DNA of 64,000 bases from Deroplatys truncata (Eukaryota; Arthropoda; Insecta; Mantodea; Mantidae), in assembly GCA_030765065.1 (NCBI GenBank), contig CM060977.1, forward strand, positions 91,343,795 through 91,407,794, written 5' to 3'. The translations under genes and the position numbers were made by a program. Of the stretch, positions 1 to 12,600 are shown piece by piece. How positions within the stretch are numbered: the stretch's first letter is position 1; every line of letters starts with the position of its first letter. The notes under the pieces were generated by a model, which saw only the letters and a program-made list of their open reading frames with translations, searched no databases and was not told where the DNA came from.

Positions 1-262
1 CCTTTACAGTTAATTTACCAAATTTCTCACAATCTTCATAAAATCTTTACAGTTAATTTACCATTAATTTACCAAATTTCTCACTATCTTCATCAAATCT
101 TCATGGTTAATTTACCATTAATTTACCAAATTTCTCACAATCTTCATCAAATCTTTACAGTTAATTTACCAAATTTCTCACAATCTTCACCAAATCTTTA
201 CAGTTAATTTACCAAATTTCTCACAATCTTCATCAAATCTTCACAGTTAATTTGCCCTGTGA
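1..262. repeat. AT-rich minisatellite (about 44-57 bp unit)
   Basis: At least five tandem copies of a unit containing AAATTTCTCAC and TTAATTTACC are visible. Later copies are spaced about 44 bp. The first two or three are longer because a TTAATTTACCA block is doubled inside the unit. The array is cut by the left edge. It lies in INTS4 intron 7 and shows no coding pattern. Confidence 0.9.
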
Positions 263-465
263 GAGATTTTACATAGGGAAAATCATAAGAAATTTCAACA
301 CCAAATTGAAGGAACACCAAAGAAATATCAAAAACAAACAAACAGATAAGTTGGCAGTAGCTCACCAACTTTTGGTTGGATAATCATGAAACTGGACAAG
401 ATATTAATTTGTTAAAACCTGTAACTTCAGCCTTAGAATTGGAAATTTAGGAAAAGATTTATATT

Positions 466-520
466 TGCAAAAAAAAAAAAACAAAAAAAAAAACAAAAAA
501 AAACAAAAAAAAAAAAAGTT
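466..520. repeat. A-rich low-complexity tract
   Basis: Runs of A broken by single C residues, about 55 bp. It may be the tail of an old retroposon, but no head was recognised upstream. Confidence 0.8.
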
Positions 521-522
521 GA

Positions 523-1960
523 ACTTTGAGAACACACTGTTGAATGAAGTTATGTAGAACTACCGCTACAGGGCATCAAGGTCACAATACATTAGATGAG
601 GAACGGCAGCCAGTCATCAGTCACCAAACAGCTGCTTTGGAGACGAATTTCTCTGAAAAACGTTTCTTGCTCTTAACCATCTGACATAAGTGATGTTTTA
701 ATATGTGACTATCTATATATTTTAATATTCAAATGTTGTTTATATTCAAAGGCAGTCAAATGATCTAATCAAGTTAATTGAATATATCTCAAGCATGTGC
801 AATTGTTAAATTCAGAACAGTTATTTATAATGTTAATAAACTGTAAGTTGAACCACAGCCAATCGTTGCACAATTTATCCTGATATACACTTCCTTTTCC
901 AATTAACCAGTTAGGGAATTTGGATACGTAAGATTTCACTCCTCTGGGCAGCAAACAAGTGTCTATAGTCGATCCAGCCTCAGAACTAGACTTGATATAA
1001 ACAAAACACTTATGTATCCCACTGTGTTAGACTCATGTTTGTGAGGAACAAATTGCTCATTATCATAAGAAGGCAAAAGAGAGGTGAAAGACAACACATG
1101 AATTAAAAGAAAGCTAGAACCTTATTTAGTTTTTACTATTCATATTATTTACTGTTTCATATTAACCAAAGTTTCAAACCATGATTAACGTACTACTTGA
1201 AAACCCACAGATAATTGTGCATACTTAAGATACTATGTGTTATGGTGTGCTTTGGTTTCCCACGTATCGCGGGCTATTTAATGACGTCATGTGTTTACAT
1301 CATACTGTGTTCTAAGAGTGGAACAATTATGAACATATTGCTTCAAAATGATAGCAACATATCACTACAATATGTTAAAAGAGCATGGATAGATACTTTA
1401 CGGTACAACATCTTGAAAATGATTAATGCCACAAAAAAGTTTACTTAAATTATGTATTTTAATGAGATCTACATATTCTGCAGAGTAAGGCCCCATTCCC
1501 AATAGGATAAGCTAAGCATTATGTAAATTTAAAAGCAAAAGATATGTACTGCAAATAGAAGCATTCACAATGAACCATATAAAAATAAACATTGAATTAA
1601 AAGTAAACTCAGAAGCTGGCAAGGTCCAAGCTTTTGAGTTTGTGTCTACATGAATCATAAGAAACTAGCCACTCAGAAAGCAATCTCACATCAGATTTTC
1701 ATTCACATGTGCTGACTCACTGTGTAAGATCATGGACCAGGAATCACTGGTATATCTATAAAAATTACAGCAAAATAAACTGTGGTGACAAGTATTGCTT
1801 TTTGTGAGTTTAATATATTTTAACTGGGTATCTAGCTCCTGTTCATTTTGATATGTGTACAAAACCTGTTTTGTTGTCAGTGGTTGCTTTGCAGACCCTC
1901 TTTGTATCACATCCTTGCAATATGCTGAACTTAAATAACAAGATTGGTATGTATTGTAAT
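523..1960. other. Intron 7 sequence, nothing recognised
   Basis: AT-rich intronic sequence. Short ORFs occur on both strands, but none has a recognisable domain or sustained codon bias. Confidence 0.5.
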
Positions 1961-1965
1961 GAAAA

Positions 1966-1999
1966 GAAGCTAGAAACAGTGATGTGTATTGAAACAAGA
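1966..1999 (-). repeat. Short Penelope-like 3'-end fragment
   Basis: Read on the minus strand this matches the segment near 6320-6355 and 28215-28260 (TACACATCACTGTTTCTAGC). It is a scrap of the same PLE tail. Confidence 0.55.
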
Positions 2000-2213
2000 T
2001 TGGTGTTTAATTGACTTTTCGTTTTTGAGTTATGCTGTCCACAAACACACTTATTGATCCCTTTATAAAAATGCTTTTTTTTTTTTAATTTTTTTTTTAT
2101 TTTTATAGATTCAGCAGGCCTCAAAATGTGTATTTCTGGTAAAATCTCAACATTTTGGGTGGAATACAATATTTTCTCTTACCTACGATAGGTGGCAGAG
2201 AAAGTAAAAAGCT
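2000..2213 (-). repeat. R860 repeat, partial reverse copy
   Basis: Reverse-oriented left end of the R860 family described at 21909. GAGAAAGTAAAAAGC marks the end at 2213, and the line 'attttgggtggaatacaat' matches the other copies. An expanded T tract lies inside. Confidence 0.7.
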
Positions 2214-2243
2214 TACATAAGCTGCGGCTGTAAAAAATACACT

Positions 2244-2524
2244 GAGTTTTATTTATGGACACTCTTTAACTACTGTGGTTCTTAGTGTCCCATTCTATAT
2301 TGGGTGTGAAAGACCAGAAATTTTGCTCTGAGGCCTCTATCAGGCTTGAGGTTCTTTTATGTGCCATATATCCACGATATGGTTCCACCAGCTTTAGTTC
2401 CCTTCCAAAGGAAGCCAAGCTAAGGATTTTTACGACTGAAAAAGTCCATGGTCCTCCGCCAGGTTTGAACCCATGACCTTGGGAACTACGAGCTAACATG
2501 GTACCCCTAGACCATGGAGGACAA
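2244..2524 (-). mobile_element. SINE family S1, near-complete copy
   Basis: On the minus strand it begins with a tRNA-like head: CCATGGTCTAGGGGTACC resembles a Pol III A box and GGGTTCAAACC a B box. A conserved body follows (GAGGCCTCTGAGCAAAAT), then a tail CCATAAATAAAACTC. The same body recurs at 2726, 8116 and 60586, which shows a dispersed family rather than a single tRNA gene. Confidence 0.75.
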
Positions 2525-2725
2525 CAGCTGCAGCTGTGAATTTCTGTTATAAACTTTGAAATTTTAAATACATCTGTAACAATTTAAACAAAGTAAAACT
2601 TTGAGAAACAATAAGAACTATTATTGAAAAATTAATAAAATGAATCGCAAGTAAATTCTGAAGTCCATATATTACAATATTATAATTTCTTGGTTGCTAC
2701 GGGAACAGATCTCTCTCTCCACTTT

Positions 2726-2990
2726 TTTTAAATGGTCACTCTTCAACTGCTGTGGTTCTTAGCGTTCCATTCTATACTGGTAATTTTGCTCAGAGGCCTC
2801 TTTATCTGGCTTGAGGCTCTTTTACGTGCCGTAAATCTATGACACAGTATCACTGGCTTTACTTCTCTTCCGATGGAAGCCATGCTAAGGGTTTTTACAC
2901 TCGAAAAAATCCATCACCATCCGCTGGGTTTAAACCCTCGACCTCGCGAACTAGAGGCTAGCATGGTAACCACTACACCATGGAGGATGA
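2726..2990 (-). mobile_element. SINE family S1, second copy
   Basis: Same head and body as the copy at 2244. The head is better preserved: TGTAGTGGTTACCATGC is a good A box and GGGTTTAAACCC a B box. It lies 200 bp from the first copy in the same orientation. Confidence 0.75.
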
Positions 2991-3481
2991 CTTCTCTCCA
3001 CTTGATTACTTTTTATGGGGATATTTGAAATGTAGAGTCCTTGTTGCGAGGCCTGCTAATATGGAAGAGTTAAAAATGAGGATCAGGAAAGAATGCAGAG
3101 ATATACGACCAGCAGTGATTAGAATTTCATTTGTTACAATAGTTTAAATTGTGGAGAAAATTATTAAACAAGCCATCAATTAAAATTGTTCCCATAGCAA
3201 CCAAGCCTTTTGTATGAAACAATTGAAATTGTTCATGCAACTAAACAAGATATCTAACTTTCAGAAAAAAAAAATGAATAAATACTGTTGACATTTAAAA
3301 TTTTTGCTGAATACGTAATATCCTGCACAATAATGTCTGAAAATGTTGTTTCTCTTTTCTAAATTTTCCTTTGAAAATATTAAATTTGACGTGTCTGGGC
3401 TTTTTTTAAAAAATGAGTTAATTTTGGTTTTATTTGCATTATTCCTTACTTATGAAAGACCCTGTACATTCTATCACTCAC
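2991..3481. other. Intron 7 next to exon 7; possible transposase scrap
   Basis: Plus-strand words such as TTTATGGGGATATTTGAAA near 3015 recall the tail of a DUF4817-class transposase (FLWGYLK). Too little remains to define an element. The stretch ends at the exon 7 donor. Confidence 0.35.
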
Positions 3482-3677
3482 CCTCATGTTGGACATAAGC
3501 TTCTTATCCAGAGTCTGCTGCAGGAACTTTGGACTTACAAGTGTCATTGTCCCGAGTAATTCTGCGGCCATGGTACGAACACGCAAAGAAAGATCATTTA
3601 TCATTAGGCAAACTTTACCAAATGCATCATCCACCAGGCGAATTTCTTCTTCCTCCTCCTCTGGCAGTTTTATGATG
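3482..3677 (-). CDS. INTS4: INTS4 coding exon 7
   Basis: One nt plus 65 codons: an acidic run of six Glu, then IRLVDDAFGKVCLMINDLSL and QTLDKKLMSNMR, closely matching human EIRLVDDAFGKICHMVSDG and QTLDKKLMSDLR. Acceptor TACTTTTCAG, donor GTGAGT, ending phase 0. The gene continues left of the window. Confidence 0.96.
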
Positions 3678-6600
3678 CTGAAAAGTATAAAAGCACAGCT
3701 GACAATCCTTTAAAAGAAAATAAACAAGAACACAGGTTTAGCATGGAATTTCCTATTTTGATCACATAAAACCCGGCAGAAATCATATACTTTGTGTGTA
3801 ATTTTTCCTGAATAATATGGAAACTGCTCCGATTGTGTGGAAACAAAAACCGCCTACAACTGCTTAAAACAGAAATATTGCAGTATTAAAACACATTTAT
3901 TTTGGGATATGCTGTGCTTCCAAGGAAACTGCAAATGTAGGTCATTAAGGTAAATGAGATTTCTTTGTAAAGATACACAAATGATTGGAGACCACATCAA
4001 GGATGAAAATAAGGTGTTACAGTTGCAAATGTATGTAGTGAGGGAATGCTTATAGAAGAGTGCTACTGAGTGCAACACAAAGCAGTTGAAGCTGACAGAT
4101 GTACAAGCTTCAAGAAAAATAATGCGTGAAAGACAAGGGACTCAGATATGTGTAGTGTTGTAATGTATGCATTAATGCAAGGACAAAGACACTCTTATGA
4201 TAGTATAACATTTCTTAGTGCTATGATGAGTGTGTTTGAAAGGACAGAGAGGCTGAAATAGTTCAAATACATAGTGGATTATGCAGTGGATATAACACTA
4301 CATATTGTAACAAATGACAACTCCAATTGCTGCAGAACAACTTTATTCATTGGAATTAATTGTTCTTCCACACAAGCAGTGTGTTGGACAGGGTTGGAAA
4401 GGTAGAATCAGGTGACTGGTTGGCATTGAATTTTTCAGTCACCTGTTTCTACCTTTCCAACTTTATTCATTGCTTAGACATTCAGCATAGCCTAACTTCT
4501 TCGCTGCACTTGACTGTCTCTCTGACTCAACTCAACTCAACAACAGTCCATGTCAACAGCCTCCTTATATAACCCCCAACAAAGCGGGATGTTCTCTATG
4601 GGACGGCTACTCAAACCTGCTGTCAAGGAAATTTCCAGAAAGGTGGGAAATGCACATAAAGGGTTTGCTGCTTGGGCCATTTGCGATAAAGGGGCTGTGG
4701 AAGGCGCTAACAATCAGGTGGCTAAGTATAGGGGCCAGCACACTTTTAAATAAAATGTATGGTATTTAAACTAAGGTGTGTGTGATTAATCTTAAAACTA
4801 TGCCTAGGGAAAAAATCTGGAATATCTGAATACAGAAACCTCACCAAAAAGAAAACAAAATATACAAAATCAATCAACCAGAAAGCAAGTTTCACTTTCG
4901 ATTCTCTGCCCACCTCATTATGTGTTCATTCTACTGTCTCACTTTATACAAGCATGTATCAAGCCTGATAGCGCTAATGGGAGCTTCAGCCCCTAGATGG
5001 AGTTGGGTGTTTTACAAGTAGAAACAAACTGGTAGCATGTGTCATGTGATAACATTGATGTAAAGGGGTAAACACCTTCAATAAAGCAAAGTGAGTCTAC
5101 AATAAACTCAATGAACATTGAGGCATTTTATTAAAAAGTTAGCAAATTGGTGGGGATGTTCAACATTTAGTAGTCATAAAGCATATAATAAGCAAGAAGA
5201 ATAACATCAAAATTCATTAACAAATTCATCATGAAGAATATGGCCCTTGTATTCTTCCATCTTTATTCCTAAGATCTTTCATACTAAAATAGTGAAGGCT
5301 ATTCAGGTAGGGATTGTTTCCAAAAATTTTTGTTTTTATCCCCGTTTTATTTCTGAGACATATAACCTTCAAATTATGACAGCTGTTTGATCACATATAG
5401 AGATGTAATAAAATGTCTACTCTAAATAAGTTTCCTTAATCCTTTTCAACGATACAAAAACATAATGGCATAAAAATGAACTAATTAGTATTCAAGAGTT
5501 AAAGAGATGCACCATTGAAGAGGTATAGCATAAGTTATCAGTTCAAAGAAAAAAAAAACGTGCAAATACTTGAAAACTAAGGCCCAGTTACACAGTTTAA
5601 GCTCAAGCTTTAAATTTGGCTTATGCAGATGGCAGGGGTAGTCCAGTTACTGAAAAACAAAGGAGTTTTATTGTAGTAGTAATTCAGGCAATAAGCTAGC
5701 TTATATGTGGCTCGGCTTAAACTGTGCTAAACTGTGGTTTAAGCTAAGGTGTCGCCATGTTATCTGAAAAAGTCATTATATTAGTGATGAAAAAATGCAA
5801 ATTATTTTAACCCAGATGCTCAACAGAAGTTGATCTAGAATGCTCAGAATGCGTCCAAACCACTCTGTTTGGAATGACCGAGAATTCTACAAGAGATTTT
5901 AATTAAGTGCAATAATAGTATTAGAATTACTGATGATACAATTAAACATAAAACTGACTTTATTTAAAGGTGAGTCGGAATTGTTACACTAACATCACTT
6001 AAGTTTACTCACTTAACATGTTTCGGGAAACCAGCCAAGTTTGCAGCCGAATTAGATGCATGGGAGAAGATCACCATTCTAAAACACAACACACATCTAA
6101 TGAATTTTGATTTGCCGCCACCAAATCCTCTCTGGAAGTACATTTCTCCACCACAAGATGCCACCACAGGATCCAGTCCAAAAAACGGAAACACCAACAA
6201 CACGGGCCAGTCGAATTAACCTTCTGAGGATGGGAACAACGGTTTCCCGAAACATGTTAAGTGAGTAAACTTAAGTGATGTTAGTGTAACAATTCTGACT
6301 CACCTTTAAATAAATTCAATACACATCACTGTTTCTAGCTTCTTTTCATTACAATATCAATGTAATAAAACTGACTGATAATCAAAACTTAATTTTAAAT
6401 TTATACTTCATACCATTATCGCATACATTGCTGCACTCATTGCTGTTGCATCTATAATTATAATTCTGTGACAAAGCCTTCTCATCAGAAACAATGCTTC
6501 TCTTGACATTGAGATTATATGAAGTGGAAGCATGCTTATTTTAGCTGGACATATTTCCGGCATCTCAAAATCTACAGCATGCAGAGCTGTTCAAAATTGT

Positions 6601-9600
6601 TTCACACCATTCTAATCCACTCTTCATATTGCAATTGTTCCCAATCTTTAGTTTTTCTTACTGCATAGTAATTTGTTCAACTACTTGCAGTCTATCACAT
6701 GCTTATGTTGCTTCACAATTTCTACGAGAATGCCGACACATTGAAAAGTAAAGTTTGCAGTACATTTTGACTCCGATTGTTCAGTCATTTTAAGTATATG
6801 TTGTTGGATAACCTATGAAAGTTTATTAGGAAAAGCAAAGGAATTCAGTCAATACGCATACACAAGCATTACCAACTTTACTGCTCCATGGAGTTGCTCA
6901 GTTCAGTAAAGCTGAATGTGATTTCCCTACTGTGAAACTTGCAAAGCTTAAGCAGTGTCAGTAGCTTGCTAAAGCTTTGGTTTAAGCTTAAATGGTCCTA
7001 GGTGTATTGTCTTCTTTAAAGCTATGTTCTGTTATTAAAAGTAGCAGCATCAGTGCCCTGAACTCTAATGGCAGTTTCTAGCATACCTAGAAGTTGCCAC
7101 TGCCAATGACTTGTTAGTTTTCAAACAAAATTACCAAATGAAAGCATTAAAACAGTAAAGCAAAACAAAATCACGTGCCACTTTTGTAACAGGATAAAAC
7201 TAAATTAAGTTTATGTTAATTACAATTAATACTTACTTTTCTGGATAACACTGACCCAAAATCCATACAAGTTTAAGAGCAACTTGACGTACTATTTCAT
7301 AATCATCTTTCAGAGCAGTACAAACTTCAGAGTACACGGAAGGATCCAGTTTTAAACCACGTTCATGGAAAGCAAGCTGACAATATAAAGGAACACAGAT
7401 TACTAAAATGAAGTGAATTGTTACACTTTTAGCATCTAATTTAATACCTATAAAATAAAAATGTAAACCTTCCCTTTTTCCAAGTGCTGTTAACCCGGAA
7501 CAGTCGAGCAGCTTTTACATTAATTTTATTTCTAATTTTCTCAAAACAAAAAAAAATGAATGTTTCTTGTAAACAACCGTAATCTTTCCAGCCCAACAAT
7601 GGGTACATACATAAAGAATGCATATAGTACCACTCTGTGCTTGACATCTTGTGAACACATGGAGGAGCTTCCCAGCCGTTTACTTTCAGGAGCTCAGGAA
7701 ACTGCTATCGTTACTTCCTAATTTTATATTAACTATATTTCTCTGCAACAGCACTCAGTGTTAAAGAAATACGTGCTCCTATATTTGATAGACTAAATGT
7801 ACAAATTCAATGGGTGAAGAAATGTTATGAAATAACTCCTCCATAAGCTCCGTCAAACAACTTAGGGAGAAACCAACAATTTGAAACAATGCTGTTCATC
7901 ATCCCGCAGAAAGGAAGAGGAGTGCCAAGTTTTGGTAAAGTTTTATCCACCAACTCTTGGGTCCTGAAATGAGATGGAATATCCAGCTTGGAATGGTGTG
8001 TCATGTTGAAAATGACAGCTGTGATTACAGTATGTTCCCTTCGGAACATTCCACAGGTACAAACCTCTGCAGAGAGATAGAAACCTTACCACATGTACTT
8101 GGGAATTGTCCCCAAAAACTGAGTTTTATTTATGGACACTCTTTAACTGCTCTGGTTCTTAGCGTCCCATTCTACTGGGCTCAGAGGCCTCTTTAACAGG
8201 CTTGAGGTTCTTTTACAAGTGATAAATCTACGACACGGGACCACCAGCTTTACTTCCCTTCCAAAGAAATTTTATGCCCGAAAAAATCCATTGCTCTCCA
8301 ACGGGTTTGAATCCGCAACCTGGAATTGTTCCCAGGGAAAGCTGCTACAAATAAAGCATCACAACAATGTATGAACACTGCTCACCAATGCTTTATATAA
8401 CACAGGATAGGAAGTCCAAGAAGAAGTGCACTGTATGGTTCACTGCAGCAGTAACCATTGTATTGATATAATTATTATCATTGGCAAGAAGAAAGGATCA
8501 CCCAAAATCTTAGATCTTAAAATCAGGTTTGAAATGTCCCTGCGGAAGTGGATAAAGGAAAGATGATCATATATGTCAACAATTTCATTCTTCAGTGCCT
8601 CGTACAACATGTGCAACATAGCTGACACAGGCAGCCACAGGCACAGTATCAAAATCATTTGTACAATGCAGACAACACCACAAGATCCCCTAACAACTAC
8701 AGGACAACACTGTCCTATCTATAATAAAATATACTGTGGCTATTTACTGAAATCATTTCTACAGTAAACTTAGTATGGCTTAAATAAATTCAATCTAAAG
8801 CATATTTATTACCTGATATTTACTATTTCTTTTTGTCATTTAAAAAAATGAATCTATGAGCTATTCTGTGTCACATGGCAAACTTTATAAGGTCAGATTT
8901 ATAAATAAATATTGCTTACAACAGAAAACACCTATTTATGGTAGGGGGCTCATTGTTTAAGAAAAAGTTATGCACCTTAAAGCGTATGGCATTTTCAGTC
9001 ATCCACTTTGCCTAAAACACTGTACATCAATTCCTTTTCTTTTTCAGATTTTTCACAGTTCCTGCCTGCTTCATTTCCTTCCTCACATTGGAAACAGTAT
9101 TCACAGACACCAGATGCTTCCAATGTTAATTTATTGACATCCTTGACCATAACACTCAACGTTTAACACATTCAAAGCTATTTTTTTTTCACCACTTTTA
9201 AGGGCTTTACCACTTCTATGATTAATTACACTGCTCTAACCTGTTATGCACTAGCCATGTTTATGGCATAAACAATACTACATTAGCATAACTTTTGCTT
9301 CACTCCAGTAAACCATGCAGGAATACAGATGGATGCATGGTCATTCCTGATAATAAAAAATAGATACTAGTTATTTAACTTATATGTTTAAATAAAACAA
9401 TTATTAAAATATTACATCATTCCAAAAGTAATGCCTATTTACTTTCATGGAAACTACAACAGATACAGAAAGCACAATAACACAGTTAAATAGAGCAAGA
9501 TTTCAGCTACATACTGTTACTTTTCCACATAATCATCATCATTTGTTATGCACTTTTGTCAACGATGCACAACAGCCTGCATGCCACGCTCGTAAACATC

Positions 9601-12600
9601 TGAACCAGCTGAGGCTAGCCTCTGTCTTGGCTAGCTGTGTCTTGAACTACTGTTTTGTTGGAGAAGTCGGATGTAGGCACTCCATGGACTGTCGTTTAGA
9701 TTCTGGCTCGTAGTGGTGACACCAAGTCTCATCTCCGTGATGGAGTTTAGAAAATTGTCACCTTCAGCCTATATTGGTCCAGCAGGTCCCGACAAATTTC
9801 CTTTCAATGAGTTTTTTTTGTCTCGTGAAAGCATCAACGGGAGACCTTTCTCGCACACACTTTGTGATAATGAAGGTTGCATAACACCTTGTCTAAGGCA
9901 TTACAGCCGACATTCAGCTCTACACACAATTCCTTGGTCATAATCTGCCGATCATTACAGATGAGTTGATCAAGATGCTGCTCATTATTTGCTGTGACAG
10001 CCGAGCAGGGTCGACCAGGGCGTGGCTTGTCCTGCACATCCTTTTCACCACTTTTAAAATGCTGTACCCACTGCCTCACATTACTCACATTTACTGTATC
10101 ATCTCCATACACCTTTAGCAAATGTCAATGGATTTCAATTCGCACAATTTGTTCAGTGGTAAGGAATTAAATCACACATCTCTGTTTTGTATGCAACTTG
10201 ATGTCAGTAACCATTTTGGAATGGTCCCCTGCTGCTGCTATCTGTTGCAAGACAATGAAACTAATAGACACTAGCGGAAAAGTTCAACAATTAATACTAC
10301 ATGAACATAATCTGATTCTGACACTCAAAGGCAACACAAAAATTGGGAGGCATTACTTTCAAATTGACCCTCATACTATGCTTATTCACCTTTATTATTT
10401 GAAGCACAAAAAGAGTGAAAGCATCTAGTTGCATCTAGTGCAACAATAAATTATTTTTATTCACTTGAAAGGTATGTAACGGTGAAAGCATGCGCATTTG
10501 TTTTCACCAGGACCCTTTCTTGGGCCTAATTGAGTGTTGCACACAGTTTTGTTAAATATTTCATACCGATTGCTACTCTAAAATTAATTATCCCTTTAGT
10601 GTGAAAAAGATACGTAAAAAATAAAAAGTAACTGGTCAACTCAACTTTGGGTTTTAAGTAAACCACAATATTAGCACTGGGGGCTGTGCCGATCACTCGT
10701 ATTAATGATTTAATGCTTTTTTACTCCTTAGAAATTTCAAGACTGTGCAACCTTTTTAAAGATTAATTTTAGGGAAGATGAAATTAATTTATTAGGTCTA
10801 AGAACTACTGCATAGATGATCCCCACCAAAAAATAAATATATACAAGATGTCCAGGATAAAAACTGCTAATAAGAAAGTTTAATAACTCCCTCAATAATG
10901 AACCTAGGAATATGCTGTTTGCGGCACATAACAAAGGGAAACCTGAAGTTATTAATATAACACTTTGTTGCTGTTTGTATTTTCTTTCAGAACTTAACCT
11001 CAAAATGGTGTATACGGTGCACAAGAAAGTCAGTGTTCTTATTAGTTTGATGAATTGAAGTTACTGGTGCATGTGCATTGTCAATTTCAATGAAAATACC
11101 TCCAACAAAGACTGCCTGAGAGAGACACAATAACAACTTGGCATACTGCGGCTGTGTGAAACTGGGTCTCTTGCAGAGAAACGACCACGTGGGAAGAGTG
11201 TGTCAGTAGAGCAAGTCAATGCAATTCAGGCAGTATTCCAGTGCAGTCCATCCAAATTGGTTCATCGTTGCAGCAAGAAACTAAGATGCTGAAACCAACG
11301 GTTTATTATGTTCTGCATAAAAGGTTACGACTTTGAGCATCAAGATAGAATTGCTGCACAAGTTAAAACCAAATGATTTGCCCCAATGATTCAATTATGC
11401 CGTCAACATGTTAACAAAGATCGATAATGACAATGAATTCCTGAGATAGTTTTTAGCGACGAGTCCATCTTTCATGTGTATAGGGTTGTCAACAGGGCAT
11501 AATTCCCGCATTATGGGGTTCAGAAAACCTTGTATGGTAAGGGAGTTTGAAAGGGACAGCTCTAAGTCAATGTTTGGTGCCGCATTATATGGGAAATGGC
11601 AATTGGTCGATTCTTCTTCTAGAGCCCAGTATTGATGGTAATATACATTATGATATGCTGGAGAATTAGGCCATCTTGCAGATTCTTAACGGATCATTCT
11701 TCCAACTAGATGGAGTTCCTCTGCATTACGTAGGACAGGTGCATGATCATTTGGACATCTGCTTCCCTCAGCACTGGATTGGCTGGGGTGGTCCCATCAT
11801 GGCCTCCAAGATCTCCAGATCTAATACCTCTGGATTTCTTTTACTGGGGATACATAAAGACATCGTTTACAGCACTCCTGACATGGATTTGGATGATTTA
11901 CACAGGAGAATTATAGCTGCTTCTGCAACCATAACTCCACAAATGCTAGCAAATACCTGGGTAGAAACTGAGTACTGCTCAGATGTCTGTCATGCCACAA
12001 GTGGTGCACACATAGAGGTTTATATGTAATTAAAAACCTTAGAGGTTCAGTGTCATGTACCACAAACACATCAAAGTTCATTACTGAATGAGTTATTAAA
12101 CTTTCTTATTGGTAGTTTTTGTCCTGGACACCTGTATATAATACAAAATCACAAAACATTTTAAGAGAGCCATTAGAAGAAGTTTTAAATTGATGTAGGA
12201 TAGAAGAATAAGCCTTTACAAGAAGTTTGCAGAAACTATATAAACATAAACAACAATGGGTAGCAAGGTCATGTGAGTGTAACACATCCCGATTTTTTCA
12301 ACATCCGACTATCACTATCCCATATAATAGAGTAATGTACAAACTTTGATCCTCAATGATGAAGCCGATAATGTTGTGCATAAAAGATCTTGCACTATTT
12401 GTTTTACAAAAGTTGGTAACTGTACATTAAATGTGCAATCAAATTTTAAATCCGCACACTAGCATTTTATTGCAACCCAGTGAAGGGGGAGCACGATCGT
12501 GATGGACACACACACAAATAAGTTTTGACTTGTACCAATTAGTATACATTTAGTCTAATCTTTAGTTGTAATGTAATAGAAATTTATGCTGTCATATGAG

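Larger units (their letters stand above)
5581..6998 (+). mobile_element. PIF/Harbinger-like element A, interrupted by a PLE
   Basis: The ends are GGCCCAGTTACACAGTTTAAGC and, inverted, GGACCATTTAAGCTTAAACC, flanked by TAA and TAG, compatible with the 3-bp target sites of PIF/Harbinger. In the interior on the plus strand, LLLTLRLYE and AGHISGISKSTACRAV match the helix-turn-helix at the start of Harbinger transposases. The catalytic part is absent. It aligns along its length with copy B at 15886-18080. A Penelope-like insertion (5959-6364) splits it. Confidence 0.7.

Noticed and set aside
1-262. CRISPR-like array
   Set aside because: Tandem units directly adjoin with no unique spacers. It is an ordinary eukaryotic minisatellite.
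3486-3713. Plus-strand ORF over INTS4 exon 7
   Set aside because: Antisense shadow of a conserved exon with clear splice sites on the minus strand.
11676-12029. Independent host gene
   Set aside because: Sequence matches the C-terminal part of a DUF4817-class transposase and lies between matching terminal repeats.
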